A stretch of DNA of 64,000 bases from Phymorhynchus buccinoides (lineage: Eukaryota; Mollusca; Gastropoda; Neogastropoda; Raphitomidae), in NCBI GenBank assembly GCA_017654935.2, contig CM065687.1:15148838-15212837 (forward strand), in the 5' to 3' direction. Position 1 is the stretch's first letter, and every line of letters starts with the position of its first letter. Both the position numbers and the translations under genes were made by a program. Shown here piece by piece: positions 22,164 to 60,965 of this stretch. A model generated the notes under the pieces. It worked only from the letters and a program-made list of their open reading frames with translations, had not been told where the DNA came from and did not search any database.

Positions 22164-22583
22164 AGCTTTGGTAAAGGTCAAGATGTGCCACCCCCCCCTA
22201 CCTATCTCGGTTAATTGTATTTTTCCGTTATTGCCTTTCTTACCATACATAAAGCTGTATTTTAGGAACCTTTTTAGCTAATAACCTTTTTGGAATACTA
22301 ACCCTAACCCTAGCCCTACCCCTACCCCTACCCCCCACCGTATAAGACGGAAAAACGCAACGAACCACAACTGTGACAAATCGCGGTGTACTGCAGTACA
22401 TAGTAAGGGGGTAGGGTTAGGTTTAGGGGTAGGGTTAGGGTTAGGGTTAGTATTCCAAAAAGGTAATTAGCTAAAAATGTTCCTAAAATACAGCTTTATG
22501 CATGGTAAGAAAGGCAAAAACGGAAAAATACAATTAACCGAGAAATGCATGGGGGGTGGCACATCTTTACCTTTACCGAAGCT
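22164..22583. mobile_element. Large palindrome with interior telomere-like repeats
   Basis: Arms at 22164-22297 and 22450-22583 are inverse copies ('ggtaaaggtcaagatgtgcc', 'tggaatact'). Just inside the left arm is CCCTAACCCTAGCCCTACCC (22300-22336); inside the right arm is GGGTTAGGGTTAGGGTTAG (22405-22450), so TTAGGG-type repeats face each other across a ~70-base centre. It sits immediately after the 29-bp minisatellite. Looks like a fold-back transposon carrying telomeric motif. Confidence 0.75.
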
Positions 22584-23228
22584 TTGCTTCAAACACTAGT
22601 TTAAAAACGATCCGATTTTACAGCTCTTTACGAAGAACGCGAAGATTACAGCTCTTAATAAAGCAAGCTTAAATATAAACATTTCAGTTCTCCATCAGTC
22701 TATATGCATAGATGGCAATTTTTTTTTTACCACAGCTGCTAAGTAGATTAAACAATAAAAAATGCCTTGAGATAACATGAGCATACCCCTATCAATTTGC
22801 ATACACGCACGCACGCACACACAGATATTCCTTTGTAGAAACAAAATGATAAAATACTGCACATAAAGCAAAGAACAACTGCCATTCACAATAAAACAGG
22901 TCCCATATATACATATGTACAATCACCATGTTCACTTTTAATGTCGAACCTTTTGATGTTATGCTTAGGTATCCTAGACACACATACACTTACAGGCTGC
23001 TTTCCATTCTCAACAAGTACAAAATCAGAACAGAAAAAAGTGGTCAACAAGAAAAAATTTCTCATGAATTTGATATGTGACTAAATGTTTGGAATTCGAA
23101 TTTCATATTTAGAGTATATAAAATAAACTCCATGTTTCTGAATGTATTGGCACCAAGGTAGACAATATTTCACGCAGACACCAGGGCTGCCTACCCTCTG
23201 CAACTGTTTCCAGGGACAAACTAATTAC

Positions 23229-23778
23229 CATATTTTTCGGATCATTAGGCGCTGCTGTGCATAAGGCGAATAGGGCAATTTTCAAGAAAAATCTGAAAAA
23301 ATTAAAAGGCGCCCTCGTTTATAAGGCGATACACACTTCGCAAAAGAAAGTTGAAGTTTGAAGCCCTCGTACGTCCTGTAAACGCTTACCGACCACCATT
23401 ACTGCTGTCATAAATGAGAGTTGACTCACTTCTCAAATAATCGAACTTCCGGTTGTTGTGTTTGGACTATTCTTCGCGAAACTAGTAGAATTACAGCATT
23501 TGAAGCTCTACAACGATGCTTTTTACATCCAATGTTGCATCTGTTGGACGGTATCTCGGATGATAATAGGGATTTTGAAGCATTTTAACGTGAGTATTCA
23601 TCGTAACGGCAACTCATTACCACTTTCGATGTTGTGACTCACAGTAGACTGTACTGAGTATGGCAATCGTTGCCTCTCTTCTCACGATTTTGTTCACTAA
23701 TAGGGCGCCCTCGTTTATTAGGCGCATAGGTCGAAATTGGAGAAAAAAATATCGCCTTATAGTCCGAAAATTACGGTA
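23229..23778. mobile_element. 'aaggcgc' MITE-type element, long form
   Basis: Ends 'taccatatttttcggatcat' and 'atagtccgaaaattacggta' are inverted. The interior includes 'gactcacagtagactgtact', which recurs at 37590-37742 in a truncated copy. 22584-23228 and 23779-24162 show no gene. Confidence 0.7.
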
Positions 23779-24162
23779 AAAACCAAGGACAGAGACTTCT
23801 TTCCAGGGACAAACATCGCAATGTCATGCATCACGGTCAAAATGAATATTAACTTTTGATTATTTCGTGATCTAGCAAACGTTCTGCGACTGGATTTTTG
23901 GGGTAGTCTTCTTGATTCTTATTGGCGTCATTGTGCTTCGATCGTGAAGATCCTCTGGTGTTCAGTAACCTATGTGTAACATGTCAGAAAGGAAAATGTT
24001 AACAGTATCTGTTGTTTTGGGTGTTCCTGTGTTCAATAGTAAGGTTAGCTAACAAGATAAGCGATTTCTCTATACAATTTTGAATCTACTCAGTTTCCCG
24101 GGACGCCAGGGAGAAAAGTGGATTCCAGGGACAGGGTGCCGTTTTTGACTTCAGTTTACAGG

Positions 24163-24430
24163 TATTAGGTATTAGTATTACTGTACTTCATAGTCACAGA
24201 GGCGTATCTGTGAAATTCGGGTTGCTCCCACCTGGAGAGCACGTCGCAGTCAGAGGCGCGCCACCCAATTTTTAATTTGTTTTTATGCATGCAAATTTTT
24301 GTGTGACTGATGAGGTAAAGTTTGACCAAACGACAAACGACAACGTTTTCGTTGCCACTGGGTTTAACGTGTGCATAAGTGCATGGGCACACGGGACCTC
24401 TATCGTCTCGTCTGAAAGACTCCACGTTCA
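24163..24430 (-). mobile_element. tRNA-headed SINE, 5'-truncated copy
   Basis: Contains the SINE 3' domain ('gtcacagaggcg', 'gttgctcccacctggagagc') and central domain ('ggcacacgggacctctatcg') in reverse orientation, but stops before the tRNA-like head. 24431-25076 is AT-rich with no gene found. Confidence 0.75.
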
Positions 24431-25076
24431 GAGGGGGGGGCGGTAGGCAGCCCTGAGATACACATAAGCATTTGTTCCACAATCACACTTAAGACTGTCA
24501 GATACTGATACAAACAAGAGACAGGTTTTTTTAGCAGAAGAAGTTGGCAAGTAGGAAATACTATAGTGTTGATCATGTTCTGTGCAGAGAGAGAATGGCT
24601 GTTTGCATTCATATTAACTTTGCCTTAGATCTGGCCTTTGCTTCGGTTTTAGTTAATAATCAAATATTGGGTCCAAATTTTTATTCTTGGTCAAAATTCG
24701 ATACTTGCTTTTCAACAAAAACAAGAACAAAATAAAATGCTTTTTGACCTGAAGAATTGATTGGTGCTCTAAATATTTTTGATATAATACTAGAGGATTT
24801 TTTTTATTATTTTTAAACCCAAGTATCACAAGTTTTTAAATCGTTGTATATTCAAAAAGACTATAACATGAAAATAATCCCATTAAAAAAAATTGTTAAT
24901 GCGAAAAACTCACATACACATAAAAGTAAAACATTAAATATTTCTTCTATATTTTTTATAATGAATCCTTCATATTTCTCTTCCGACGGATATACATACA
25001 TCTATATTTCATAAAATACCACATGGAATGATCAAGTCATAGGTAAAATTGCATTAATGTATAACTCATTCATTGA

Positions 25077-25530
25077 CAGGCATCAGAATACTCCAGAGTC
25101 CAATCCGCGGACAAACAACACTCGCCATGACTCGGAGTCGACATCGAGTCGGACCCCACAAAACTCGGCATCATTGCGATCATTCGCTACCCGATTTCTC
25201 GCGGAAAAATTCAAAGTTCTCACATCATCGTAGTCTCCCGCGATCATGTCCTCTAAATCGACTCATTTAAAACCCAAATCACAATCACTGTCATCAAAAC
25301 AAACTCTGAAACAGTGAAAGTAAGAGTCTAGAGAGCTCTAAACTCGGAAGAAAAAACAAACATGGCCGCGATTTTTCGTTTCCGAAGGCGCAGTATGAAA
25401 ACAAACTGCTTAAGAATACCATTTGAGAATAAGATTGCGCTGCCTCATGAAGCACAAACCGCGGCCGGCATGCCCAAACCGCGGCCAGTGGCTACCAAAA
25501 CCGCGGATCCGCGGACCGTTCTGATACCTG
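25077..25530. mobile_element. TIR element 'CAGGCATCAGAAT', copy 1
   Basis: Left end CAGGCATCAGAATACTCCAG, right end CCGTTCTGATACCTG (inverse). The interior contains repeated 'ccgcgg' motifs. A shorter relative at 51416-51672 has the same termini. The CAG ends are hAT-like; superfamily not certain. Confidence 0.65.
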
Positions 25531-25740
25531 ATTAACAAAGTACACATTTTACTTGTCTAACATGCCCTTTTCAATTCATTCTATGATCTGATTTTTTCCC
25601 TTTAAAATCCAAAAAAACACACACACACACAAACAAGATATATAAAGTTTGCCTTCATATGATTGCGGTTTTATCTGCAGTTCAAAGGATGGGGAAGAGT
25701 AAGGGAGAACAGGGGCAAGTAGGGTTTGCATTGAAGGTGA

Positions 25741-25962
25741 TTAACCCTTTCACCGCCAATGTAACATTTATGCATCACAATGGTTTAACACCCATGTCAC
25801 TAAAAGGCATCAAAGCAGGATCTGTTTTCGTAATTTTGGGAGGTAAGGATAGGCCTAATCAGGCTAATGCTTTTCATGTCACAGAGAAATTCCCAATATT
25901 GCAGAATTTTTAAGTTTAATGGTATTTTTTGGCTAAAAAATGGCTGCTGGTGAAAGGGTTAA
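25741..25962. mobile_element. piggyBac-like MITE, TTAA-flanked, complete copy
   Basis: TTAACCCTTTCACCGCCAAT at the left is the inverse of 'ggtgaaagggttaa' at the right. TTAA target and CCCTTT terminus fit piggyBac-superfamily MITEs. The interior ('acaatggtttaacacccatg', 'ttttgggaggtaaggatagg') is shared with copies at 41699, 44857, 45667, 46474, 47863 and 51290. Confidence 0.85.
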
Positions 25963-26139
25963 AATGAGGACATCTTTTCGTTTAAATTCCTCGAGAAAGC
26001 TGCATGTTTACTTGTGAAATCCCTTAAACATTGCAGCCAGTCTTATTCCCCTTCTCCGTGTACAGAAATACAGCGAACAGCTACGCTCTTTATATAAGAG
26101 GATCTGAGACAGACCAACACAGGAAATGAACCAACATCA

Positions 26140-26570
26140 TGACCATTCATAAAGAAAGGAATGTTTTCAAATGACACGTTTTCAAATGACACATATCACT
26201 GTTAAGTGGTAAGTGTCGACACATGGTCGAATGTAAGAGGCAAGAGACAATGAGAGATTTGCCATTCGAACATTCATAAACAAAGGAATGTTTTCAAATT
26301 ACATGTTTGATATGTTTTCAAATGACACATGTCACTGTCAAGTGGTAAGTGTCGACACATGGTCGAATGTAAGAGGTAAGAGACAATGAGAGATTTGCCA
26401 TTCGAACATTCATAAACAAAGGAATGTTTTCAAATAATATATTTGATATGTTTTCAAATGACACATATCACTGTCAAGTGTAAGCATCATTATCTCTTAC
26501 TCAAGGTCGAATGTAAGAGGTAAGAGACAATGAGACATGCGCCATTCAACCATTCATAAACAGACATGTT
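26140..26570. repeat. About 135-bp tandem repeat, three copies
   Basis: Units starting near 'cattcataaacaaaggaatg' and containing 'gtgtcgacacatggtcgaat' and 'gagacaatgagagatttgcc' recur at about 26145, 26275 and 26410, the last two the most similar. 25963-26139 and 26571-27237 show no supported gene. Confidence 0.8.
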
Positions 26571-27237
26571 TCTCACTGATACAGAGCTGATTCTAGGATT
26601 TTGAAAAAGTGGGGGCGTTCCCCCCCTAAGAATGAAAAAAGGGGGGCAGGTCCAATGGATATGAGGATAAGGGGGGGGGGGGAGGCGGCCAATTCAATCT
26701 TCGCTAGCCACTTCTTTAGCCACTCATCTTGGAACTGGTGTTCCCTTGCACTAGTGCCGTTATCTTCAGGCTGCTTCTCCGAGACTGTTGATGCAGTAGC
26801 TGTTTCTACATCTTCTGCACGCTCGTATGGCAAACGATTTCTTTTTTTTTTACTTTGCTGCCACAAAAATCAAAGTCGAAGAGCGTCGTTGTCCACTTCA
26901 TTTTGAAGAAAATTCAACATGGCGGGTAGAACTCTCGCAACTTCTTGTCGGTAAAACGAGACGAACACGATTGGTTGATTTACACTAACATTGTAAAGGA
27001 ACCAATGAAATGTCGAGAAATCATTCATTTCTGCTCGATGCTTTCGGTTTGTGCAGACGACGGATTTACCAGACGACAAAGGAATTCCCGCAGCGATCGG
27101 CCAAAAGTGCGGGCAGTTCTGCAAATATGAGGGCGTCGGCCCGCGTTTAGATCTGATTATTGCGGGAAGGAACAGATTTGGGGGGATTGTACCAATCCCA
27201 CGCCCTAGAATCAGCTCTGCTGATATGTATTAAAGTA

Positions 27238-27451
27238 TTGGCCACTGCAATGAACACCTTTTGCAAGAGTGAATGCCCTTGGTGGGTGGGGGAAGATGGT
27301 TGAGTACTGACCAAACAAGGGAATAACTCTCGCCAATAACCCTATTTGAGGCCACTGAATGGCTGCCTTTTGCACAAGTGAATGCCCTTTTGGATACTGA
27401 TCAACAAGTGCTTAACTCTTGCCATCAATAACCCTACTTGCAGTGGCCAAT
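27238..27451. mobile_element. MITE 'TTGGCCACTGCAA', copy 1
   Basis: Left TTGGCCACTGCAATGAACAC and right TTGCAGTGGCCAAT are inverted. The interior 'gcaagagtgaatgccctt' appears twice within the element. Further copies at 39241-39474 and 42421-42634. Confidence 0.8.
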
Positions 27452-28145
27452 AAAAGACGGACAACAAAGGATGTGCCATTCATATTAAAAGGGGTCTATT
27501 GAAGAAATCATACGCGTTTCAATAAATGAGACAGAAATATGCCAGGTTATTACCGGACCACTTTCTCATCAAAGCGCACTAAGTCAAGAAATGCAGGGTA
27601 AAATGTGGTGGGCGAAATCGCCCAGTGAGAAAGACAAAAAAAGTGCCAAGAAGAGAACAAAAACACACACACACAAAAAAAAACCTCACTGAACTGCCAG
27701 AAGGTGCTTACTTCTGTTGTCTAACACTAACAGGGATTCTCAACAAAGTTTAACCTTTTAATTACCGAAATTGAACAAAGGGGGAGAACTCAGTTCAGTT
27801 ATTTATTGTCTGTTTGTGTATTATGTTTATGCAAATTGCATGAACAAAATGTTCAATAAAAAAAAAAAAAAAAAAAGGGAGAACTCTCTTTCTAATTAAC
27901 TCTCCCTCCACTAAAGTCGATTACGATACCAATCATCTCTGGTTCAGAGCCAAAGTGAGACAAACAAAGCATCATTCTCAAAAAAGAATGTGCCAATTTC
28001 GCTTTTATGACCCCTCACCCACACAGTACACATCAACAATGGTGGGGGAGGACGACATACAAACAAATCAACATCTATCCAAGAGTGGCATACCTTTACA
28101 CTATTCGCTTTTCTCCCCTTGCTCCACCGACGCAGTCAACACAAC

Positions 28146-28562
28146 TACCGTAATTCACGGAATATAAGCCGCAACTTCTTTTTCTTACCCACCCCCCTGC
28201 GGCTAGTACAGTGCCGCGGCCTAAACGTTACCAAAAGTGAAAGTAAACTCAACTCAGTGGCATCCTTGATTCAGACCTTTCATCTGTGGCCTTGTTCACG
28301 GTTGATGACAAAAAAAATCACCTTGATTTCGGAATATTTTTCACAAAATGACGATATGTTTCGCCGTCTGACACTTTCGTTTGGGCAGTCAACACACCCG
28401 CGATCAACTCTCGACTCAACCGGAAGCGGACATCGTGCATCGCCACGCTTCCACGGCTTATGCTTCGACGTGCCTATTGCGTTATTTTTTTCAGATTTTT
28501 TTTTTAAAGTAGGGGGTGCAGCTTATATTACGAAGCAGCTTGTAGTCCGTGACTTACGGTAC
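28146..28562. mobile_element. 'actataagccgc' family element
   Basis: Ends 'taccgtaattcacggaatat' and 'tagtccgtgacttacggta'. The interior matches 17675-18160. 27452-28145 and 28563-29240 contain no gene I can support. Confidence 0.75.
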
Positions 28563-29242
28563 TAATTTTCCTCCTTTTGCTCCTCAACGGCAAGAATAAC
28601 ACTGCATTTCCTTTCCTTAAAGAGATGTGTGTGAGAAGCTTTAAAATGAGGTAAAAGCAATACCTGCAAAATTTATAAAACATAATGGCTTGCTCTGAAA
28701 CAATATACATAAGCACATGTATTTTCGCTTTTATCTTGAGCAAGCATTGATTTAGACTCAAATTTTGGCAAAGCTTCACAAGTTAAATATAGTTTTTGAA
28801 AATGTATTCTTTCCTAATAGTAAAAGAATAAAAAATACTAACAGAAATAAATTTTAAAAAAAGGACTGATTTTTTTTATGTGGACATTTCAGGCAAGTCC
28901 AGAAAGAAAAGAAAAAATCTGTAGTTATAAGGTTAAAACACTGAGATTCCCACAGGGAACAAATCCACAATAACAAATACTCTGCTGTAGTAAAAACTCC
29001 ATTTCCCATCCACAATCCTGTCCCACAGCACCCCGGACCAGCTGCTTTTAGTTCATGCCTATTTGTTTTAGAACTCATCACCAGTATATGTACAAATCCA
29101 AAGTTTTTATCCCTTCTTGTTGTTACCACTTGTAAGGTCTTTCCCTGTCCCTAACAACAATCATCGGAAAGGAACACTGCCTGCGTGAAAGGAAATAACT
29201 TGAAACAAATAGCTGTCTGGGTAAAACTAAAAGCAGTCAGAA

Positions 29243-31470
29243 TTGTGGGGAATTGGTGAGCTGTGGGTCCCCCTCCCAACCCCCAACCTTGAACAGTCTT
29301 CTCCTAGCTGCACACAAACACTTAACGCACAACATCCTTACAGTCAGAATGATTGGTGTGCTGTGGTCACCCTCCCAACCCCCACCCTTGAACAGTCTTC
29401 TCCTAGCTGCACACAAACACTTAACGCACAACATCCTTACAGTCAGAATGTGGGGAATTGGTGAGCTGTGGGTCCCCCTCCCAACCCCCACCCTCGAACA
29501 GTCTCCTCCTAGCTGCACACAAACACTTAACGCACAACATCCTTACAGTCAGAATGTGGGGAATTGGTGAGCTGTGGGTCCCCCTCCCAACCCCCACCCT
29601 CGAACAGTCTCCTCCTAGCTGCACACAAACACTTAACGCACAACATCCTTACAGTCAGAATGTGGGGAATTGGTGAGCTGTGGTCCCCCTCCCAACCCCC
29701 ACCCTTGAACAGTCTCCTCCTAGCTGCACACAAACACATGGGTGCTACTACCTTCTGTATAAACGGAAATCCATAAATTAAGTTTTCTACTGAGACGGAA
29801 ATTCCGTATTTTTAAAATTTTGTCCCCCCCAAAAAGTTGATCTGTTAACTGTGGTTGGGGGCATTTTGAATCTGGGTCTTCCAACCACCGGAAGTGAAAA
29901 TACAACAACAAAAATGGCGGCCGAGTCATATTCACACATACTTATTTGAATTAAATTCAACATTATCAGCATGAATTTTGTGTCATGAAAGCTACAAAAT
30001 TCACAGAAAGGTAAGTTACAAAGTAAATATTTCAATTCACCAAATGATATTTATGATGTTAAACGTATGAATATGTTAAAAATGTTGCTTAGAAAAACTC
30101 AATTGAAAGTCATGCTTGGATCCACTGACATCGTATTTCACTTATGATCTAATTATTATCTTCTATTTGAACGGCTTTATGACTTTATAGTTGTGTTTCT
30201 GAAATGTCAGTAAAAATCTTAGTCATGAAAATATGATTTTAACCATAGATCTTTTGTATTTCTTGTAAAAAGGTAATGTGACTTGTCATGTCTCAGCAAC
30301 ATAGACAGTCACTTTACAAAGTGTCAACTGTCGTCTGCCAACAGAACTATGATGTCAAATCGTAATCTGTTCCTCACCCATTCCCAGATTGCAGGAGAGC
30401 TATGGAAATGATCTCTGCAATTGCATTTTTGCTTCAGCTTAAGGGGGGCGTTGCCCCCCGGAACCCCCCTTGTACCCCGCCAGGGGCCTCAGCGGCCCCT
30501 GGACCCCGGCCTTTCAGTATTTTTCATTTTTGGGAGTAGCACCCATGCAAACACTTAACACACAACATCCTTACAGTCAGAATGTGGGCAATTGGTGAGC
30601 TGTGGTCCCCCTCCCAACCCCCACCCTTGAACAGTCTCCTCCTAGCTGCACACAAACACTTAACGCACAACATCCTTACAGTCAGAATGTGGGGAATTGG
30701 TGAGCTGTGGTCCCCCTCCCAACCCCCACCCTTGAACAGTCTCCTCCTAGCTGCACACAAACACTTAACGCACAACATCCTTACAGTCAGAATGTGGGGA
30801 ATTGGTGAGCTGTGGTCCCCCTCCCAACCCTTGTCTAGCTGCACACAAACACTTAACGCACAACATCCTTACAGTCAGAATGTGGGCAATTGGTGAGCTG
30901 TGGTCCCCCTCCCAACCCCCACCCTTGAACAGTCTCCTCCTAGCTGCACACAAACACTTAACGCACAACATCCTTACAGTCAGAATGTGGGGAATTGGTG
31001 AGCTGTGGTCCCCCTCCCAACCCCCACCCTTGAACAGTCTCCTCCTAGCTGCACACAAACACTTAACGCACAACATCCTTACAGTCAGAATGTGGGGAAT
31101 TGGTGAGCTGTGGTCCCCCTCCCAACCCCCACCCTTGAACAGTCTCCTCCTAGCTGCACACAAACACTTAACGCACAACATCCTTACAGTCAGAATGTGG
31201 GGAATTGGTGAGCTGTGGTCCCCCTCCCAACCCTTGTCTAGCTGCACACAAACACTTAACGCACAACATCCTTACAGTCAGAATGTGGGGAATTGGTGTG
31301 CTGTGGGTCCCCCTCCCAACCCCCACCCTTGAACAGTCTTCTCCTAGCTGCACACAAACACTTAACGCACAACATCCTTACAGTCAGAATGTGGGGAATT
31401 GGTGAGCTGTGGTCCCCCTCCCAACCCCCACCCTTGAACAGTCTCCTAGCTGCGCACAAACACTTAATGC
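29243..31470. repeat. 105-bp minisatellite, about 13 copies, split by a transposon
   Basis: The unit contains 'gtcagaatgtggggaattgg', 'cccctcccaacccccaccct' and 'tagctgcacacaaacactta'. About 4-5 copies lie at 29243-29737 and 8-9 at 30547-31470, with the 809-bp element 29738-30546 between. Most units are 105 bp (35 codons), so apparent reading frames run through on both strands; 106-bp variants and two short units near 30825 and 31225 break them. Located 3' of both UBL4A and NEK4. Confidence 0.95.
29738..30546. mobile_element. Non-autonomous DNA transposon, hAT-like, copy 2
   Basis: Left end ATGGGTGCTACTACC, right end AGTAGCACCCAT; flanks acaaacac and gcaaacac match at 7 of 8 positions and both derive from the minisatellite text, so it inserted inside the array. 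It is the inverse of 18598-19381 over nearly its full length. Confidence 0.88.
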
Positions 31471-31512
31471 ACAAGATCCTTTCATCTCCACGCCCCAGTT
31501 TAAACACCATTA

Positions 31513-31821
31513 CCCCCGTGGGGATACCGGGGGGTCTTTTGTATAAATAGTTCCCCCACCTTCTGTGCTTGTAACTTCCTGTAATCTGTCACTCTCTTTG
31601 ACTCTGCCTTTTCCCTTTGCTTACTGTTATCTACTATCTTTCTGCCTTACCGGTCCATTCTCCTGCCTTTTTTCAAGAAACACTTTCAAAAACATTTCTT
31701 CCAGCCGAAGTCGGACTTGCTGGGCCTAACTATTTGTTAGTTAGCCGCGTAACGGCAGCATGACGCATCTATGCTCATAATTGACAGGAAACTGTCTAAG
31801 CGATCAAAGAAGAAGAAGACA
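31513..31821 (+). mobile_element. Interspersed repeat with (GAA)n tail, copy 2
   Basis: Matches 12697-12997 from 'gtggggataccggggggtct' to the terminal 'aagaagaagaag'. It lies about 230 bases beyond the NEK4 stop codon, in or near its 3' untranslated region, in antisense orientation. Confidence 0.75.
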
Positions 31822-32052
31822 CACCATTAAACTCACAACAGCTACATTCAGCGCTCACACGAGCCACAACTCTCTCAGTTAAATCCACAGCTGCCCGCTC
31901 CGTCAAACTGAAATGCCTGCAGATCTCCGGAAACGACATCAGAACCCTGGAACACACGGTAGAGAGGGCTGGACGGAGTAAGCGTGGAGGTTAGCCTGGC
32001 TGATGGCAGATCAAGAACCCTGAAGAGAGGCGGGGGTAGGGGGTAGGGGGCG

Positions 32053-58633
<26,581 letters not shown>

Positions 58634-59160
58634 TTCCCAGTGACTAAAACTGTGTATTTTAGGCAACAAGAAGTTGTCTTTCTGCCACTGAACATTTGAA
58701 ACAAGGCCACACTCGTATCTTTCTAAATTTAAACTAAATTTGTTACACGTGTTTTTAACCAAGATTGATTACTTTTATGAGCAAAAGTCATCCTAATCTT
58801 ATTTGTTTCACAACGTAGGTAACTGACAATGAAAGAAAAGCGTCCCAAACAACAAGTGCGTGACGATCTGGGTGTACAGGAAACGTAATGCATTGTGGTC
58901 TATGTTGTTGGTGAGGAGTTGTGTCCCTTCTATTTAACCATGGAACGCAACTCTTTTAATTCGCTTTCAGTCAGAGCAAAGAAAGGTTACTTCCCTTTAC
59001 AAAATGTGATTCGTTTTCCTCCGCCAAGGAGGTTATGTTTTTTGCCTGTGGGTTATCTGTCTGTTTGTGAACATCATGAATAAAAGAAGAATAAAATGAC
59101 AGTCCTGATGAAGGGTTAGGGTATTATTATGAGAGAAAAAAAAAATCAGTTCAATTTTGG

Positions 59161-59232
59161 AACTGATTCTTCTTCTTCTTCTTCGCCTTAGGCAGCCAAC
59201 TTCATCACGCTGAAGATTCTGCTGCACTTTAG
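59161..59232. repeat. (CTT)n plus short repeat shared with 4281-4335
   Basis: 'ccttaggcagccaacttcat' and 'gaagattctgctgc' appear in both places after a (TTC)n tract. Element type unknown. 58762-59160 has no recognisable gene. Confidence 0.6.
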
Positions 59233-59654
59233 GGGGTAGTACGAAAAAGAAAGAAAATAAGTTCAGCAAAGATAGGGTAGATAGTGAGATAGGATGAAAT
59301 ATTATTGGGAAAAGATAGAGCCAAGATAGTCAGGAATTTAGTATTATGATACTCCGTTTGCTATATCATGTAAAAGAATAATAATTTTGTGAAATAAATT
59401 TATAACTTTAAGGAAATCAATTTTATAATGGGTAGGGGGGGAGACGTGTGAGGGAAAGACGAGATAAAAGTCATACACAACCGTTAAATGCCCCGGTCTA
59501 GCCGGAGACACCCGGGCCCCGCATGATGCATGCAGGGGTGTGTCATGCACGACCGTTAAGTCCCCCCGGATCAGCTGGGGAAACTCTGGCCCCACATGAT
59601 GCATGCAGACAAATAGGGGGGGCATGTGTGACAGTAAGGCCACACATGTTGCAT

Positions 59655-59770
59655 GCAGAGAAGGACCACAGACCTTTCGCAGTATCTAGGCAGGACCAAT
59701 CCGGCTACTGTAGCGGCCTCCGGGGTCGAACCCCGACCGGCACAGCTCCAGCCCTTCATTTACCACTACT
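59655..59770 (-). mobile_element. SINE-like fragment with tRNA B-box text, copy 2
   Basis: Shares 'gaccaatccggct', 'gaaccccgaccggcacagct' and 'cccttcatttaccactactt' with 57789-57900. The block at 59490-59640 also contains two related 'gttaa(a/g)t.cccc' segments with 'catgatgcatgcag'. Confidence 0.55.
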
Positions 59771-60247
59771 TTGATCTATGGCCCCTAGTTCGCTAATTTA
59801 GTTTGATGTGAGGATGGGGCAAGGGAGGGGGGGGAGGGGGGGACTGAGACAGGGTGGGCTGGTGGAGGTGTTTATGGAGGGCTGTTTTGATTAGGTTTGT
59901 TATTCAAATTAGAAACGTTTTCACTTATTTTTTTCTTCTTCTTTTACAAAAACGAACAAATCGCTTTGCTAGTTGGTAGAATTATTTAAGCAGTATACAT
60001 GTATACCAACTAAATTTTCTTTTCACCCAGAAACATAACATTTAAATGCAATAATAATGTTAATAATAATATATAATTTTCTTTTCACCAAAGGATATCA
60101 AAATCAGCCCAAACTGTGATTTACATTCAATACTGTTTGGTATTATTTAACATGGTTACTTAAAGCAAGATAGCAGTTTTATATAATATCCTCAGAAAAG
60201 TTAGGATATATTAGAAATCACCCGATTAAAGTTTGAAAATAACCAGA

Positions 60248-60387
60248 GCAATCATTCAGAAACACATATTTTGTAAAATTACATATAGTTTTGCACCCCT
60301 GGTGTCACATCACTGAAGCAATCATTCAGAAACACATATTTTGTAAAATTACATATAGTTTTGCACCCCTGGTGTCACATCACTGAA
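60248..60387. repeat. Exact 70-bp tandem duplication
   Basis: Two adjacent copies beginning 'gcaatcattcagaaacacat' and ending 'ggtgtcacatcactgaa' with no difference visible. Lies 3' of the GNAT gene, possibly in its 3' untranslated region. 59771-60247 and 60388-60965 show only microsatellite (GA)n at 60823-60850. Confidence 0.95.
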
Positions 60388-60965
60388 GGACTAGAAATGG
60401 AACTTTTGCATCATTTACAAATTGGATTGCAGAGGGGAAGTATTGTTTTTGTTCCTTTTGCTGTTTGCTGCTTTCTTGTGTATTTATATAGATTTAAAGG
60501 TGCATTCGCTGAAATATCCAGTTGTTTTGTTGTGTCTCTTGTGAATAAAATAACGTCACTTGACACTTCTTGGTTGTGGTCTTGCATAATCTAGCACAAG
60601 CTGCCATCTTGTAAGACTTTTGCATTTTGTCAGTCCTTTTCTACATGGTATTGAGATGCAGTTGACAGAGATGATATCTGTTGCTGTGGTTGGGTGCAGC
60701 TGAAGATTGTAGAGAATATGATTGTCCTTTACTCTCTCTCTCTGCTCTTTTCAGAACCATGAAAAAGGATGGTTGTAAATGACACAAAAACAAAAAACTA
60801 GAAAGAAATAGCAATGGAATAAAAGAGAGAGAGAGAGAGAGAGAGAGAGGGGAGAAATGGAGGAAGGGAGGGGAAGAGAGTTCTGGAGAGAGACAGACAG
60901 ACTGGGAAACACAAGCACACGCACATCATTGAAAATCACCACAAATCATCCTCCATCTGCTGCCT

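Noticed and set aside
22298..22450. Chromosome-end telomere
   Set aside because: Short, degenerate, inverted repeats embedded in a fold-back element with gene-bearing DNA on both sides.
29243..31470. Protein-coding repeat gene across the 105-bp array
   Set aside because: Frames exist on both strands, 106-bp and short units break them, and no start, domain or splice context supports translation.
58634..58762. N-terminal extension of NEK4 from position 58762
   Set aside because: The upstream frame starts at a TTG after an in-frame TAA; the ATG at 58631-58633 matches the family start just before the Gly-rich loop.
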